Assembly (NCBI GenBank): GCA_964036195.1
Contig: OZ038458.1
Location: forward strand, 23,387,832 to 23,451,831
Length of the DNA: 64,000 bases
Direction: 5' to 3'
Source: Sphaerolaimus hirsutus
Lineage: Eukaryota; Nematoda; Chromadorea; Monhysterida; Sphaerolaimidae
The translations under genes and the position numbers were made by a program. The notes below the pieces were generated by a model, which was given only the letters and a program-made list of their open reading frames with translations, did no database searches and was not told where the DNA came from. Below are positions 21,401 through 33,122 of this stretch, in pieces (within the stretch, counting starts at the first letter, position 1; the number at the start of each line of letters is the position of its first letter).

Positions 21401-23813
21401 CTAACAAATGTCTGGCGGCGGTTGGTTGGCCCTGCCGTGGCCGTGTCCCTGGGCGGAGTGCGCGCGCAGCCAATCTCCAGCGTACGCCTGACAGTTTTTC
21501 GTAAAGTAGAGGGGGGGGGTTAGGGTGGAATTTGTTCCCGAATGTGACAAAATGTCCGGATTTATCGGACCCGACATCACGATCCCGATAATCATGTTTC
21601 CGGGAGGTGGAAGCTTGAAGGGTGGCAGTCATGTAAAAGACTCTGTAAAATGTCAAAAGTCATGTAAAAACCCTGCAAACTTTCAAATATCAGGCAAAGT
21701 CTCAAAAGTCATGTAAAAACCCTGCAAACTTTCAAATATCAGGCAAAGTCTCAAAAGTCATGTAAAAACCCTGCAAACTTTCAAAAGTCAGGCAAAGTCT
21801 CAAAAGTCATTTAAAATGCCCACAAATGGCAAACGTTTGCCGTCAACAAGACATTTTACATAACTTTTGACACCTTGCACGATATTTGACGTTTTACAGG
21901 GTCTTTTACATGACTTTGACATATTACAGAGTCTGCGACTGGCCTATGAATCTCAAATAAATAGGTGTCTCGGGGATTTTGACAATCGCGGGAAATCAAT
22001 AATATAAAATAATTCATAGATATTCAATTTACATGACTATTACACGGTCTACGAAACAAAAATTTGCGTGCGGAGGAGAACCAAATTTAAAAAAATCCCC
22101 AAATCTGACCGAATCACTGTGCTCATTTTCCAACGTGTGACTAGCATCGACCATCTCGTTATCGGTTGGACTTTCGGCATTACTATTAGCAATCTCCGTC
22201 TCTTGCGTTGTCAAATCCTGAAATTTGGAAAAAAAATTTGTTAAATGTAACAAACGAAAAATTGTAATCCCTGATAAATTATATAAAAGTGACGAAATTT
22301 TATGATTGAAATGATGGCAGTTGTAAGACGGCAGTAAAAAAAGTCAATTTGTACGTGAGAACTGAAGTGGAAAGTAAAAACGTTTCTGATTTCTCACATG
22401 AAATTATTTTCTTTCCACCTTCAACTTCTCACATCTTAATTTACTCTAACTTTCATTCTTCTTACTTCACATTTACAAAATATCTTTACTATTTTCAACT
22501 TCTCACTTCTATTATCGACCCCAGAGCACCCAATCCTCCATTCCCCCAACCAACATTGACTTTGACGGCAGGGTGGCCAGTGTCGTTCAGCTCGGCCAGC
22601 TCGGTGTCCACGGTGGCGATCGTGTGCTGCGTGGCCGAGTTCGACTGCTGCTTGGACGAATCATCGCCCGGCGCCGGGCTCGACGAGACTCCGCCTACCG
22701 AGGGGTGTGACTTTAGACTGATACAGGATGTGATTAGGGATCGGGCAATCCTTAGCTAATATCTTTAGGTACATTGAAATATCCGGATGGCTGGGGCCAG
22801 TCACGCACCCTGTAAAATGTTCATCATGTTAAATGTCAAATGGTTACATTTTCTTTTTCTACTGGGCATTTTACATTTTGTAGTAAATTGACAAATTTTT
22901 GTGACCCTTTACATTTGACATTTTACACAGCGCTACACTGTCAAACAGGGGTCTCCAGGATTTTGGCCCTCGCGGGGGCTGGATAGATAGCAAATCGCTC
23001 CTCCGGAGGGATAGATAGCTGAAAACATTTTCTGGGGGGGGGGCGGGGGGGGGGGGGGGCTTGGGGGGGAGGGGCTCGCGGGGGCAAAATATAGAGGTTT
23101 TGTCAGTGCATAGAAGGCAAAAAGGGGCAAAAAAATCGGTAAAAATGGCTAAAAATAGGTATATAAACATGTAAATAGGGGAAAGCCCGCGATTTTGAAG
23201 GTGAAAAACTATAAAATGGTATGAAAATTAGGGATTTTGAGCGAAAATTGGGACAAAATTTCTCAAAAATCGCTCCAGATAGGTAGGTAGCTGAGCGATT
23301 TGAGGGGGGGGGGGGGCTAAGGGGGTAGTAGCCAAAATTTTTGCCTCGGGATATATAGATAGCTGAGCGGCCTCCGGGATAGATGGATAGCTGACGGATT
23401 TGGGGGGGGGCAGCCCCCCCCCAGCCCCCCCCCTAGGAGACCCCTGCTGTCAAAGCAAAAAGTGTCTCGGAGACAATTATTGACTACTTCGTGCGACATT
23501 TGAAGATCGTGAAAATAAAACCCATCCTCAAATTCGACAAAAATCACCCCCTCAACCAACCCCTAACCCCCCTAGCCGCGGCGGTGAGTCTCTGCAAAAA
23601 ACTTGGCGCGTGCGCCACGGAAGCGTGTCCATGCGCTGGCGCCGGCGCCATGGGTGAAGGCAATTTGGCGTTGGCTTCACTGGCGCCAGCGATAGGAGCG
23701 TCAGGCGTCAGGGACCTGGCGCCTGACCCCCCATTTTTCGATTGTCCATTCGGAGTGGAGGGAATGCTCACGCGGTGAGAATGGACCCGATTTATGGAAC
23801 TGCCGGTGGAGAG
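21401..23813 (-). CDS. Unrecognised Ala/Ser-rich protein, arm A copy lacking exon 1
   Basis: Four minus-strand exons in consistent phase: 23813-23561, 22694-22561, 22217-22110 and 21487-21401 (stop TAG). They encode a Pro/Ala-rich segment ([19 protein letters not shown]), a Ser/Gln-rich segment ([20 protein letters not shown]), an acidic segment ([20 protein letters not shown]) and a short tail ending NQPPPDIC. No domain is recognised; it is probably disordered. No counterpart of the start exon (31213-31049) lies upstream of this copy, although the gap at 24044-24243 could hide sequence. It is either a truncated duplicate or an alternative haplotype. A hAT-like element (22946-23446) sits in its first intron only in this copy. 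Confidence 0.55.
21655..21812. repeat. Tandem repeat, about 57-bp unit, near three copies
   Basis: Units contain AAAAGTCATGTAAAAACCC followed by TGCAAACTTTCAAATATCAG. It is present in arm A and absent at the matching place in arm B, so it expanded after the duplication or was lost in B. Confidence 0.7.
22946..23446. mobile_element. hAT-like element, CAGGGGTCTCC family, 501 bp
   Basis: TIRs are CAGGGGTCTCCAGG and CTAGGAGACCCCTG, with perfect duplication CTGTCAAA (22938-22945 and 23447-23454). Arm B has the single unfilled CTGTCAAA at 27750-27757. Subterminal words are GATAGATAGC and long G runs. Confidence 0.92.
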
Positions 23814-24043
23814 CTGCGGGTGGAGAAGGATTTTGTGGGCGGAGTTTGGGTAAATTTACTTCCTGTTGAAACGGAAATGGTTTAAAAAAAATTCTTTTTT
23901 TATGCGACGTAAAATGCGGAAAAGTATAAAAAAATTCGATCGCACTCATGTTACGCCAAATAACAAATATATATATGTAAATATGATCCTTCATCTGGTC
24001 GAACCCGTTGCACAGATGTTTCACGCGAATAAACAATTGTGAT

Positions 24044-24243
24044 NNNNNNNNNNNNNNNNNNNNNNNNNNNNNNNNNNNNNNNNNNNNNNNNNNNNNNNNN
24101 NNNNNNNNNNNNNNNNNNNNNNNNNNNNNNNNNNNNNNNNNNNNNNNNNNNNNNNNNNNNNNNNNNNNNNNNNNNNNNNNNNNNNNNNNNNNNNNNNNNN
24201 NNNNNNNNNNNNNNNNNNNNNNNNNNNNNNNNNNNNNNNNNNN
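24044..24243. other. Assembly gap (200 N)
   Basis: Exactly 200 N, the conventional size for a gap of unknown length. It lies between the two arms of the segmental duplication. Confidence 0.98.
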
Positions 24244-24464
24244 CTCATGTCATTGCGCAACTTTTTTTCACTTTACTCATATCTGAAAATCACTTGAAAA
24301 AGTGTCAAGTGAAAAAAACGGGCATATGTGCGTATCGGGCACGTGTGCGTATCAGGCCTGCCCCCCGACAAATGACGTTCAAACGCAAGCTTTGAATTGG
24401 GATCGGAACCAGTTGACATTTCGTGTCGATGTCAACTAGCGTGTGTGGGGCCATACATTAAGAA

Positions 24465-25184
24465 TAGGGTTGGGACGATATATCGTATCGAATATCGAAT
24501 ATCGGATATCGACTATTTTTTCGTATCGAATATCGAATATCGATATCGAAAATTTTGAAAAAATATCGAATATCGATATCGAATATCGACCATTTTTCGA
24601 TATTTTTCGATATTCCTCCCTTCCCTGGCCTGACTTGAAATGTGCCAGGAATGGCACTGTTAGAAAGAGATTTTGTTGGTAATTTCCAAAAATTTTGTGC
24701 CCACGCACGTCCTTGTCATCACATGACAGGTATGTCCATTTCAGCATTTGCAAACACCTCGAATGTTGTGCAAATGCACTCATAAATGTCCACGTCAGAG
24801 TATGTGCCATTTTCTTGACTGCATTTGTCAGATTTTAGGGGGTGGGGAGATTTGATGTTCATTTTATGTAAATTTGTACTTTTTCTACTTTTTAGTAAGG
24901 AGATGATTAACTATGTTTGTGACCAAATGGAAATAGAATATGACACTCAGATAAAAATAACAAGTAACAAATGTAAAATATCGAAATATCGAAAATATCG
25001 AAATATCGATATCGAATATTGAGCATATTTTCATATCAAATATCGATATCGAATATCGAGGGTCCATATCGTATCGATATCGAATATCGAGGGTCCATAT
25101 CGTATCGATATCGAATATCGAGTTTCAGAAAAAAATATCGAATATCCAATATCGATATCGAAAAGTCGTATCGTCCCAACCCTA
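24465..25184. mobile_element. hAT-like element, CGATAT family, 720 bp
   Basis: TIRs are TAGGGTTGGGACGATA and TCGTCCCAACCCTA. The perfect duplication is ATTAAGAA (24457-24464 and 25185-25192). Arm A keeps the empty site ATTAAGAA at 20482-20489. Subterminal arrays are CGATATCGAATAT words. The core at about 24635-24700 (CCAGGAATGGCACT) is shared with the CAGGGACGTA family. Confidence 0.92.
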
Positions 25185-26106
25185 ATTAAGAATTTCCATC
25201 AAAAGCAGTTGACGGCACCTCATTCTGGTAAACTCAAATGCGTTTAAAACTGATTTATGAGCTTCCGAAAGTTAAGTTGAGAACTAGCGTGTGTAAATAG
25301 CATTTTGAGCCATTGTAGGGCTCCTCGACAAATGTTAGCTTTAGGATATTCACGCACGACACAAACACTGAAGCCATTTATTTATGTAAAAAAGTAAAAC
25401 AAAACTAAAAACGTGTCAAATTACAATGGAATGAGATCAATATAATACACATTGATTACAAATATTTAAATATAAGTTTATACCTTTTCTTAAAAAGGGG
25501 TTGTTGTATTTTCAGATGGTAGAAAACGCCGTCAAAATAAAAATATTCATTTAAAAAATGAATTTATAAATATTCCATTGTAAAATTTGACCACCACGCA
25601 AACATGCAAAACTACAAAATTACAAAGTATATTTAAATTAAGCAGAGCGATGGGGCCAATTTTACCGAAGCATCACATTTCGTGATAAAATGCGTAATTT
25701 CTACCTGGGGCAAATGCCTCACTGTGACAAACGACAAATTTCTCACACCATATCATGTAGAACATGAACCATAAATGTTTATGTGGTTCTTCAAACATAA
25801 CTTGTCACCTCGGACCTTTAAAAAAATTCAATATATAATTACATTTTAACGAAAGTTTAACTTTACATAAGAAACTTGTCACTTGACAACATGTGAAATT
25901 GCTACCCGAAAATTTCCTACGCGTACCCAGGTCCAGCCTAGGGGCCACCAATTCCAGACCCGCTAAAATGTCAATTTTTACCAGGGCTTTTGACATTTTT
26001 CATGAATTTTGACGCTTCGCATGACATTTTACATTTTACAGAGTCTGGGAGTGGCGCCAAGTCTCAACCCCCAAATGTACCCATAAAAGACCCCCAAAAA
26101 CAGGCA

Positions 26107-29100
26107 CTAACAAATGTCTGGCGGTGGTTGGTTGGCCCTGCCGTGGCCGTGTCCCTGGGCGGAGTGCGCGCGCAGCCAATCTCCAGCGTACGCCTGACAG
26201 TTTTTCGTAAAGTAGGGGGGGGGGTTAGGGTGGAATTTGTTCCCGAATGTGACAAAATGACATCCCGATTCCGATAATCATAATGTTTCCGGGGGGGGGG
26301 GGGGGGTTGGTGCCATTCCCGGACCCCAGGGGTATATTGAATTTCGACCCTCTGAGTGGTTGGATAGATAGCTGAAAAATTTCTGGGGGGTGGTTGGGGG
26401 GGGGGGTTGTGGTGGTTCGATATATAGGCTTTTTCGGGGCATAGGAAGAAAAGGGAGAAAAATCGCTAAAAGTAGGTGTAAAATAGCTCAAAAATGGTAT
26501 ACAAGAGCATTCGTATCCCCCCCCAACCCCCCCCCCCCCCCATTCGAGACCCCTGCCGGACCCTGTAAACTGTAAAATAAATCATATAAAATGCCCTGGA
26601 AAATGGCAAACGTTTGCTATTTTCCAAGGCATTTACTTGACTTTTGACATTTTACATGGTCGGGGTAGGGATGGCCGATGTTTTTTCAAAGTTTTTTTTC
26701 CATCCCTAGGTCCGGGACTGGCCAGTGAATCTCCAATAGTAGAAGTATCCGGGATTTTGTATCTCGCGGGGTTTCTATAGATATTCAAATTGCCTGACAA
26801 TTACACGGTTGCCGCACAAAAAATTTAAAATTTAGCAGACCCTAATTTCAAAAAAATGCCAAAATCTGACCGAATCACTGTGCTCATTTTCCAGCGTGTG
26901 ACTAGCATCGACCATTTCGTTATCGGTTGGACTTTCGGCATTACTATTAGCGATCTCCGTCTCTTGCGTTGTCAAATCCTGAAATATGGAATTTTTGTTG
27001 TTTTTGCTTTTTTGTTGAATATTACAAAAGAAAAATTATAATCCCTGATAAATTATATATACATAATAGTGGACAAATTGTGCAATTCAAATGATGACGC
27101 GCGTCCTAGTTGTAAAATGGCAGTGAAAACGAAAATTACAAGTGAGAAGTGAAATCACAAGTAAAAATTTTACCTACTTTCTTTTAAATTTTAACTTCTC
27201 ACTTCTAAATCCATTTTAATTCACTTCTACTTTTAAAGTCACTTTTAATTTCACGTTTTTGACTTACTTTCTTGTAACCTCTCATTTACAAAATATTTAT
27301 TTTTAACTTCTCACTTCTATAATCGACCCCAGAGCACCCAATCCTCCATTCCCCCAACCAACATTGACTTTGACGGCAGGGTGGCCAGTGTCGTTCAGCT
27401 CGGCCAGCTCGGTGTCCACCGTGGCGATCGTGTGCTGCGTGGCCGAGTTCGACTGCTGCTTGGACGAATCATCGCCCGGCGCCGGGCTCGACGAGACTCC
27501 GCCTACCGAGGGGTGTGACTTTAGACTGATAGGGGATGTGATTAGGGATCGGGCAATTCTTAGCTCATGTTTTTAGGTACATTGAAATATCCGGATACAG
27601 GGCTGGGGCCAGTCACGCACCCTGTAAAATGTTTATCATATTAAATGTCAAATGGTTACATTTTCTTTTTCTACTGGGCATTTTACATTTTGTAGTAAAT
27701 TGACAAATTTGTGCGACCCTTTACATTTGACATTTTACACAGCGCTACACTGTCAAAGCAAAAAGTGTCTCGGAGACAATTATTGACTGATACTTCATGC
27801 GACATTTTAAGATCCTGAAAATAAAACCCCTCCTCAAAGTTCGACAAAAATCACCCCTCAACCAACCCCTAACCCCCCTAGCCGCGGCGGTGAGTCTCTG
27901 CAAAAAACTTGGCGCGTGCGCCACGGAAGCGTGTCCATGCGCTGGCGCCGGCGCCATGGGTGAAGGCAATTTGGCGTTGGCTTCACTGGCGCCAGCGATA
28001 GGAGCGTCTGGCGTCAGGGACCTGGCGCCTGACCCCCCATTTTTCGATTGTCCATTCGGAGTGGAGGGAATGCTCACGCGGTGAGAATGGACCCGATTTA
28101 TGGAACTGCCGGTGGAGAGCTGCGGGTGGAGAAGGATTTTGTGGGCGGAGTTTGGGTAAATTTACTTGGGACTTTCCAACAGATAAGTGTCCACAGTAGC
28201 GCCGCTGATGTAACCGGACGTGTCGAAATTGATACGAATGAATTTGCCCTGCGCGGCAGATTTGAATCGCGTTTTTTTAAATTACGTGAAGTTGGGCCCA
28301 CACACGCCAAGTTGACATCGACACCAAATTTCAACTGGTTCCGTTACCAATTCAAAGCTTGCGTTTGAACGTCGTTTGTCGGCTCGTCAGCAACATTTGT
28401 ATCGGGCAGGGACGTATCCAGGATTTTTGAGCGGGGAGGCTGCTTGTTTACGGAGGACGGCGAGGGGGGGGGGGGCTCAGCCCCCCCTCTAAAACTTTAC
28501 CTACAGAGGGGAATGGCGCCATTAGTAGGCGCCACGCCATGGCGCCATTGGCGTTGGCGCCTGCGCCATGGAACGCTCTATATGTATGTAAATATACATA
28601 CAAAACAGCAAAAAGCACAACATTGAGTGTATTTATAGCGATTTGCGACCACATGGAGCAAATCCGATGATAATACCTTATGTCTGGCGAAGAATGCGCG
28701 CTTGCGCGCAAAATTTTTTACGCTGACGTTGGAAAAGTCGCATTTTCCGGTCACTTTCTGGTCTCGCCCCGGGAAGGGGGCTCACCCCCCCCCTGGATAC
28801 GGCCCTGACTAATGTTACGCCAAATAAAAAATATATAAATATGTAAATATGATCCTTCATCTGGTCGAACCCGTGGCACAGATGTTTCGCGCGAATAAAC
28901 AATCATGATTTGCTGAGTTTGATTCAATTTAATATATTTTCTCAAAATCATGATCTCAACGGAGATTATATTTGAAAAACTATTTAGATGGGCAGACGTT
29001 TCTTGTCCTCTTTATCCCCACAACGAGTTTCAACTATTTAAATTGGCTGTCAATCAGATTTCAGTACGCAGGTCAGCCACGTTCGAATCCGAAAACTAAA

Positions 29101-31213
29101 CCAATGAACAGTAAAGCTGCATATTTATGAACATGATTTTGCGGCCGGTCAACTAAAAGTCGTATTGACGTGAAAACCAGTTGACAGCCGCCGAAATGTA
29201 CAGTATATTTATTAACGCTACACACGCTAGTTTACGGCTGTATTCAACTGATTTTCACATCAATTTATATTCAAAAATAAATGCGCGGTTAAAATATCAA
29301 AAATAAATAGGTGTCATATTTACATATGTTTCTTCATCGAACCGAACCCGTTATGGAGACGTTTCACGCAAAAAAACGGTTGCGATCTGCTACGCAAGAC
29401 ATATTTATATATATTTTCTCAAAATTGGTCTCACCCGAGATTATATTTTGATAAACTATTTAGATGGACGGATGTTTTTTTGTCCACTTAGTTGGCGGCA
29501 GGTGTAAACAGAATTGTGAGATGTCAATATTGGTTTCAGTTGACAGGCCGCTGAATCACGTTTGAATGCAGGTGACACGATATTGGAAAGAAAACTGCCG
29601 CGCATAAATACACACACGTCGGTCAACTAACAGTTGGATTGACCTGAAAGCCAGTTGACACGAGGCGAAATGCAAAGTGTGAACTGATTTTCACGTCAAA
29701 TCAGAATTCAGCTGACCTGTCACTGAACCATGAACATGCTGCTGCCGCAGTAGAAACCTTCAATATTGCGCCGTGCGCACCAGAACAGGTTCACGACTGA
29801 GCTTCTGTGCATGTAAACCCGTTGTGCATGTAGAACCTAATTTTCACTCAATATCGCTAATTTTCACACCTTTTTATAGATTTTCACCTTCAAAATCACT
29901 ACTTCATGTTTTTTCATGTCTATTTTCAGCTATTTTTTTATGTATATGTGCTTATAGTATTTTTGGGTCTGTGGTGTTGCGCATGTAAACCCGGTGTGCA
30001 TGTAGACCCGGTGCGCATGTTGTTCAACTGTAAATGCACACCGGTCTGCATGGGCACCAGGTTTATATGCCAGGGTTTATTTATATTTTTATATGGGTTT
30101 ATTTATATTTATATAAAACGTATATGAAAACAGAAGTATAAATACCCGAGTACCCGGGTATTTCTGGGTAAATATAAATACGTTTTTGCAACACTGGTAC
30201 AATGTCATCCACGATTCCCGCCGGCAACCCACCCGGTGCCCATCTAGCGCTACAACCCGGTGCGCGTGTAAACCCAGTGCCCATCTAGGGGGCTCTTCAT
30301 GCGCACCGAGTCTACATGGGCACCGGGTTAGCGCTAGATGGGCACCTAGTCTACATCTACATAGAGTCCTCGCCATATTTGTTCACCTACTTAGAGACTT
30401 TTCCACCTTTTCCCTATTTACATAAAGGAGAAGCCTATATATTGAACCCTGCAAACCCCCTCCCCAAAAAAAATTTTTTCCCCAGCTATCTATCCCTTCA
30501 ATGAGTGATTAGCTACAGTGTGCGCAGATATTTTGCTTTGCATGCGGCGGTCAGTGTAAGCTCCGCCCACTTTCGTGTAAATGCCCACTAGCGCTAACCC
30601 CAAAAATCACGAACGTTCCGTCAGGCTCGCCTTTTTTTGTGTGTGAGCTCAATAACGACAGTTAAATTTCTACGATTTTTTACATCTGACAGAGAACGCA
30701 CATAATTTTAGCCCCCTGTGCGTACGCTCGACCCACAATTCCCATTTTCAAGCGCGTGGTGGGCCTCGAAAAGTTCGTAAAAATCACAAGTTTGTATAGG
30801 GAAAACGGGGCGCGCGGCCGGGCCAAAATTCGCGTGCAGTTTTAAGATGTAGGCTGGCGCGAGTGCGCGGAGTAACACTGGCACTTGGGTCGGTGCCAAT
30901 ACGCACAGGAATTTCTGCGCACACTGTATCTACCCAACCCTCTAGAGGGTCAAAATCTAGAATACCCCTGACATGCACAGCGGCACAGGCCCCAGTTTCA
31001 CGACCAGTCAACTTAAATCTGCCCCCTCCCAACACACCAACCCCCCACCCCACCAACATTGGCACTGCTAAGGGGCACGGCACTAGCCCGTCGCTTTTCC
31101 GCCGCGGCGCCATTTCCGTGCTGCGACAGCGACAGGGCGGCGAAGCGACTGCGCACCCGGCCGCCGCCCCCAGCCGCGGTGGGCGACTCGAGCGACACGG
31201 ACACCTCGGCCAT
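26107..31213 (-). CDS. Unrecognised Ala/Ser-rich protein, complete copy (arm B)
   Basis: Five minus-strand exons give 248 residues plus stop with consistent phases: 31213-31049, 28119-27867, 27502-27369, 26978-26871 and 26193-26107. The start exon opens [20 protein letters not shown] and contains [12 protein letters not shown], which includes an RRAS basophilic-kinase-like site. Later exons are Pro/Ala-, Ser/Gln- and acid-rich, ending NQPPPDIC. There is no transmembrane segment or recognised domain; likely a disordered regulatory protein. The start is the first ATG of a GC-rich exon. The exon 1 donor is ambiguous (after 31054 or 31049); I chose 31049 because it keeps the next exon open. The linkage of the start exon to the rest is inferred from strand, order and phase. 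Confidence 0.55.
26327..26555. mobile_element. hAT-like element, CAGGGG type, 229 bp
   Basis: It begins CAGGGGTATATTGAATT and ends TTCGAGACCCCTG, with perfect duplication CCGGACCC (26319-26326 and 26556-26563). It is absent from arm A. Confidence 0.82.
26666..26708. mobile_element. Miniature hAT-like remnant, 43 bp
   Basis: TAGGGATGGCCGATG at the left and CATCCCTA at the right, with flanks GGTCGGGG and GGTCCGGG (7 of 8). It looks like two tips of the TAGGGTTGG family joined by deletion. Confidence 0.55.
28407..28807. mobile_element. hAT-like element, CAGGGACGTA family, 401 bp
   Basis: Ends are CAGGGACGTATCCAGG and CCTGGATACGGCCCTG. Flanks do not match as an 8-bp duplication, so one side was probably rearranged. 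It contains GGCGCC clusters and the GCGCGCTTGCGCGC palindrome near 28697-28710. Confidence 0.72.
28808..29794. other. Gene-free stretch with a dispersed repeat
   Basis: Blocks at about 28845-29000 and 29310-29480 share words such as CTTCATC, GAACCCGT and GTTTCACGC, and resemble 23985-24043: an old repeat family. No genes. Confidence 0.4.
29795..30993. mobile_element. hAT-like element, GTGCATGTAAACCC family, with nested insert
   Basis: The left end is GACTGAGCTTCTGTGCATG and the right end is ACATGCACAGCGGCACAGG. Flanks AGGTTCAC and AGTTTCAC match at 7 of 8. Tandem GTGCATGTAGACCCGG words follow the left end. It is interrupted by a TA-flanked element at 30516-30926. Sister copies are at 39375 and 56325. 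Confidence 0.65.
30516..30926. mobile_element. Tc1/mariner-like non-autonomous element, 411 bp
   Basis: Ends are CAGTGTGCGCAGATATTT and TTTCTGCGCACACTG, flanked by TA. The host sequence AGC-TA-TCT is readable intact in the sister element near 39620, which supports a TA duplication. CAGTG tips with a TA target are typical of Tc1/mariner relatives. No transposase. Confidence 0.75.
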
Positions 31214-31631
31214 GGCGCAAGGGGGGGTCCTGCTGGGGTGCGGGGGTGGGGGGGTAGGTAGTGAGTGTGCGAATGGATTTGACTGGGTAGATGGGGGGGG
31301 GTCGAGGGGTTCTCTTAGAATTTGGTGCTAGCGCCAAACGAGAAACTGAAATGGTGCTTGCCATTGCTGTGGCAAAATGTTTTCTTTGGTGGTAGCGCAA
31401 AACTCTTAAATTTTTTGTACGCGACCGAACGCAGTCCGCAACTAGTGCGCGCGCCATGTATTTATACTCGGCGGACAGCACACCTAGTATGAAAAACCTA
31501 CCATAATTTAATGAATAAAAATTGTGATAAATTTCGTAATTAATTATTCCATTGTAAAAACAAAATATTATGATGAAAAACTTCATTATTTTTCATACAT
31601 TATTCAGACGGGTTATGGTAGGTTTTCATTC

Positions 31632-32131
31632 CAGGGGTCTCCTAGGGGGGGGGGGCTGGGGGGGGCTGCCCCCCCCCCAAATCGGCCAGCTATCTATCTA
31701 TCCCGGAGGCCGCTCAGCTATCTATCTATCCCGACGCAAAATTTTGGCAACTACCACCAAAGACCCCCCTCCCAAATCGCTCAGCTATCTATCTATCTGG
31801 AGTGGTTTTTGAGAAATTTTGCCCCAATTTTCGCTCAAAATCACCAATTTTCGCACCTTTTTATAGTTTTTCACCTTCAAAATCGTGCTTTCCAGTTATA
31901 TACACGGTTATATACCTCTTTTTGGCCATTTTATATTTACCTACTTTTGGCTACTTTTAACTGATTATAAGCGATTTTTCCCCTTTCTGCCTTTTTAACC
32001 TTTAAAAAGCCTATATATTGTGCCCCCGCCAGCCCCCCCCCCCAGAAAATTTTTCCAGCTATCTATCCCTCCGGAGGAGCGATTTGCTATCTATCCAGCC
32101 CCTGCGAGGGCCAAAATCCTGGAGACCCCTG
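31632..32131. mobile_element. hAT-like element, CAGGGGTCTCC family, 500 bp
   Basis: Ends are CAGGGGTCTCCTAG and CTGGAGACCCCTG, with perfect duplication TTTCATTC (31624-31631 and 32132-32139). It is inverted relative to the copy at 22946 and nearly the same length (500 against 501 bp). Confidence 0.9.
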
Positions 32132-32293
32132 TTTCATTCTACCTAAGTGTGATGTCAGTCGAGTATACGCGAAAAGGACCGTGGCACCTGGCGCCAGCAC
32201 TAGCACCCAAACCAAAAAAACATTTGGCGCTTGGCGCCATTTTCTCTGGCGTTTTTCACATCACAACTGTATGCAGATTGTACAGAACAAGTA

Positions 32294-32721
32294 CCGTACT
32301 TCCTCGAATTACCCCCAGGGGGTTTATTTTTCCAGAGTGGAAATTTTGCGGGAGGGGGGGGGGGGGGTATTTCGACGGGGAGGGGTATTTCGACGGGGAG
32401 GGCTTAGTCGGGAGGGGGGGGGGGTTATTATGTGGTCAGAAAATTTCGTGAAATTCATAGTGTAGAATAAGACTTTACATACCTAAAAACGGTAATAAAC
32501 GTGCCCAAATACGATATATCAGGACATATAAACCTGCGATGCAAACCAACATAAAAAAATAAATACATCATGTACATTGAATACATGATGTAAATACATC
32601 ATTCCAGACGGGGGGCGGGGGTATTTCGAGGGGGGGGTATTTTTTCCTCAGCTCGAAAACACCTGGGGGTATTTCGAGGGGGGGGGGGGTTAATTCAAGG
32701 GGGTATTTCGAGGAAATACGG
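32294..32721. mobile_element. CCGTATT-family TIR element, 428 bp
   Basis: Tips CCGTACTTCCTCGAATTACC and GGTATTTCGAGGAAATACGG are flanked by TA on both sides. G runs fill the interior. Confidence 0.75.
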
Positions 32722-32842
32722 TAAAATCAACACCAGCACCAAAAGAAAAAGTACCCGCTCAAAAGAGTGGAGAAGTTCACAAGCAAGTTGCAACAGATTC
32801 AATCCCGTACTTTGTCAAGTGACAAAAATAAAAAAGTTGCTA

Positions 32843-33122
32843 CCGTATTTACTTGAATAATTCCCACCTGTTAGAAGAGTGAGGAAAAATACTTCCTCCC
32901 GTTGAATCATTCCCCATTCAAGCATAAATATGATAAATTTGTGGTGTCCAATTTGAACAAAATGGCAAGTTATTTTGTTTATAAATCAATTTCGTGAAAA
33001 TAGATTGATGAAAACATGCTTACCTAAATATTTTGCGAATTAATAGTACCCCCTTGAATAGTTCCCCCTCAAAAACTTTGCCAAACAAATATCTCCCAGC
33101 TGAATTTTTCACGCAAATACGG
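32843..33122. mobile_element. CCGTATT-family TIR element, AATAATTCCC subtype, 280 bp
   Basis: Tips CCGTATTTACTTGAATAATT and TTTTTCACGCAAATACGG are flanked by TA. It is a different subfamily from the CGAAATACCC copies: ACTTGAATAATTCCC replaces CCTCGAAATACCC. Confidence 0.65.

Larger units (their letters stand above)
20478..23863. repeat. Segmental duplication, arm A
   Basis: Sequence from about 20478 matches 24452 onward in the same order and orientation, including four coding exons, until about 23863 / 28169, where the arms diverge. Differences are mainly transposon insertions and a few substitutions. Either a tandem duplication or two haplotypes placed end to end by the assembler. Confidence 0.85.
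24452..28169. repeat. Segmental duplication, arm B
   Basis: It repeats the order of arm A (20478-23863) with extra insertions at 24465-25184, 26327-26555 and 26666-26708, and without the 22946 element. Coding exons are nearly identical between arms. Confidence 0.85.

Noticed and set aside
22349..22759. Plus-strand frame across 22349-22759 and its copy at 27364-27576
   Set aside because: The minus strand carries the in-phase exon with acceptor and donor, conserved in both arms.
24008..24395. Frames spanning runs of N (also 58411-58839)
   Set aside because: They only cross assembly gaps.
24465..25184. Ile/Asp/Tyr-rich frames in CGATAT elements (also 40365-41277)
   Set aside because: Products of CGATAT word arrays, open on both strands, with no splice partners.
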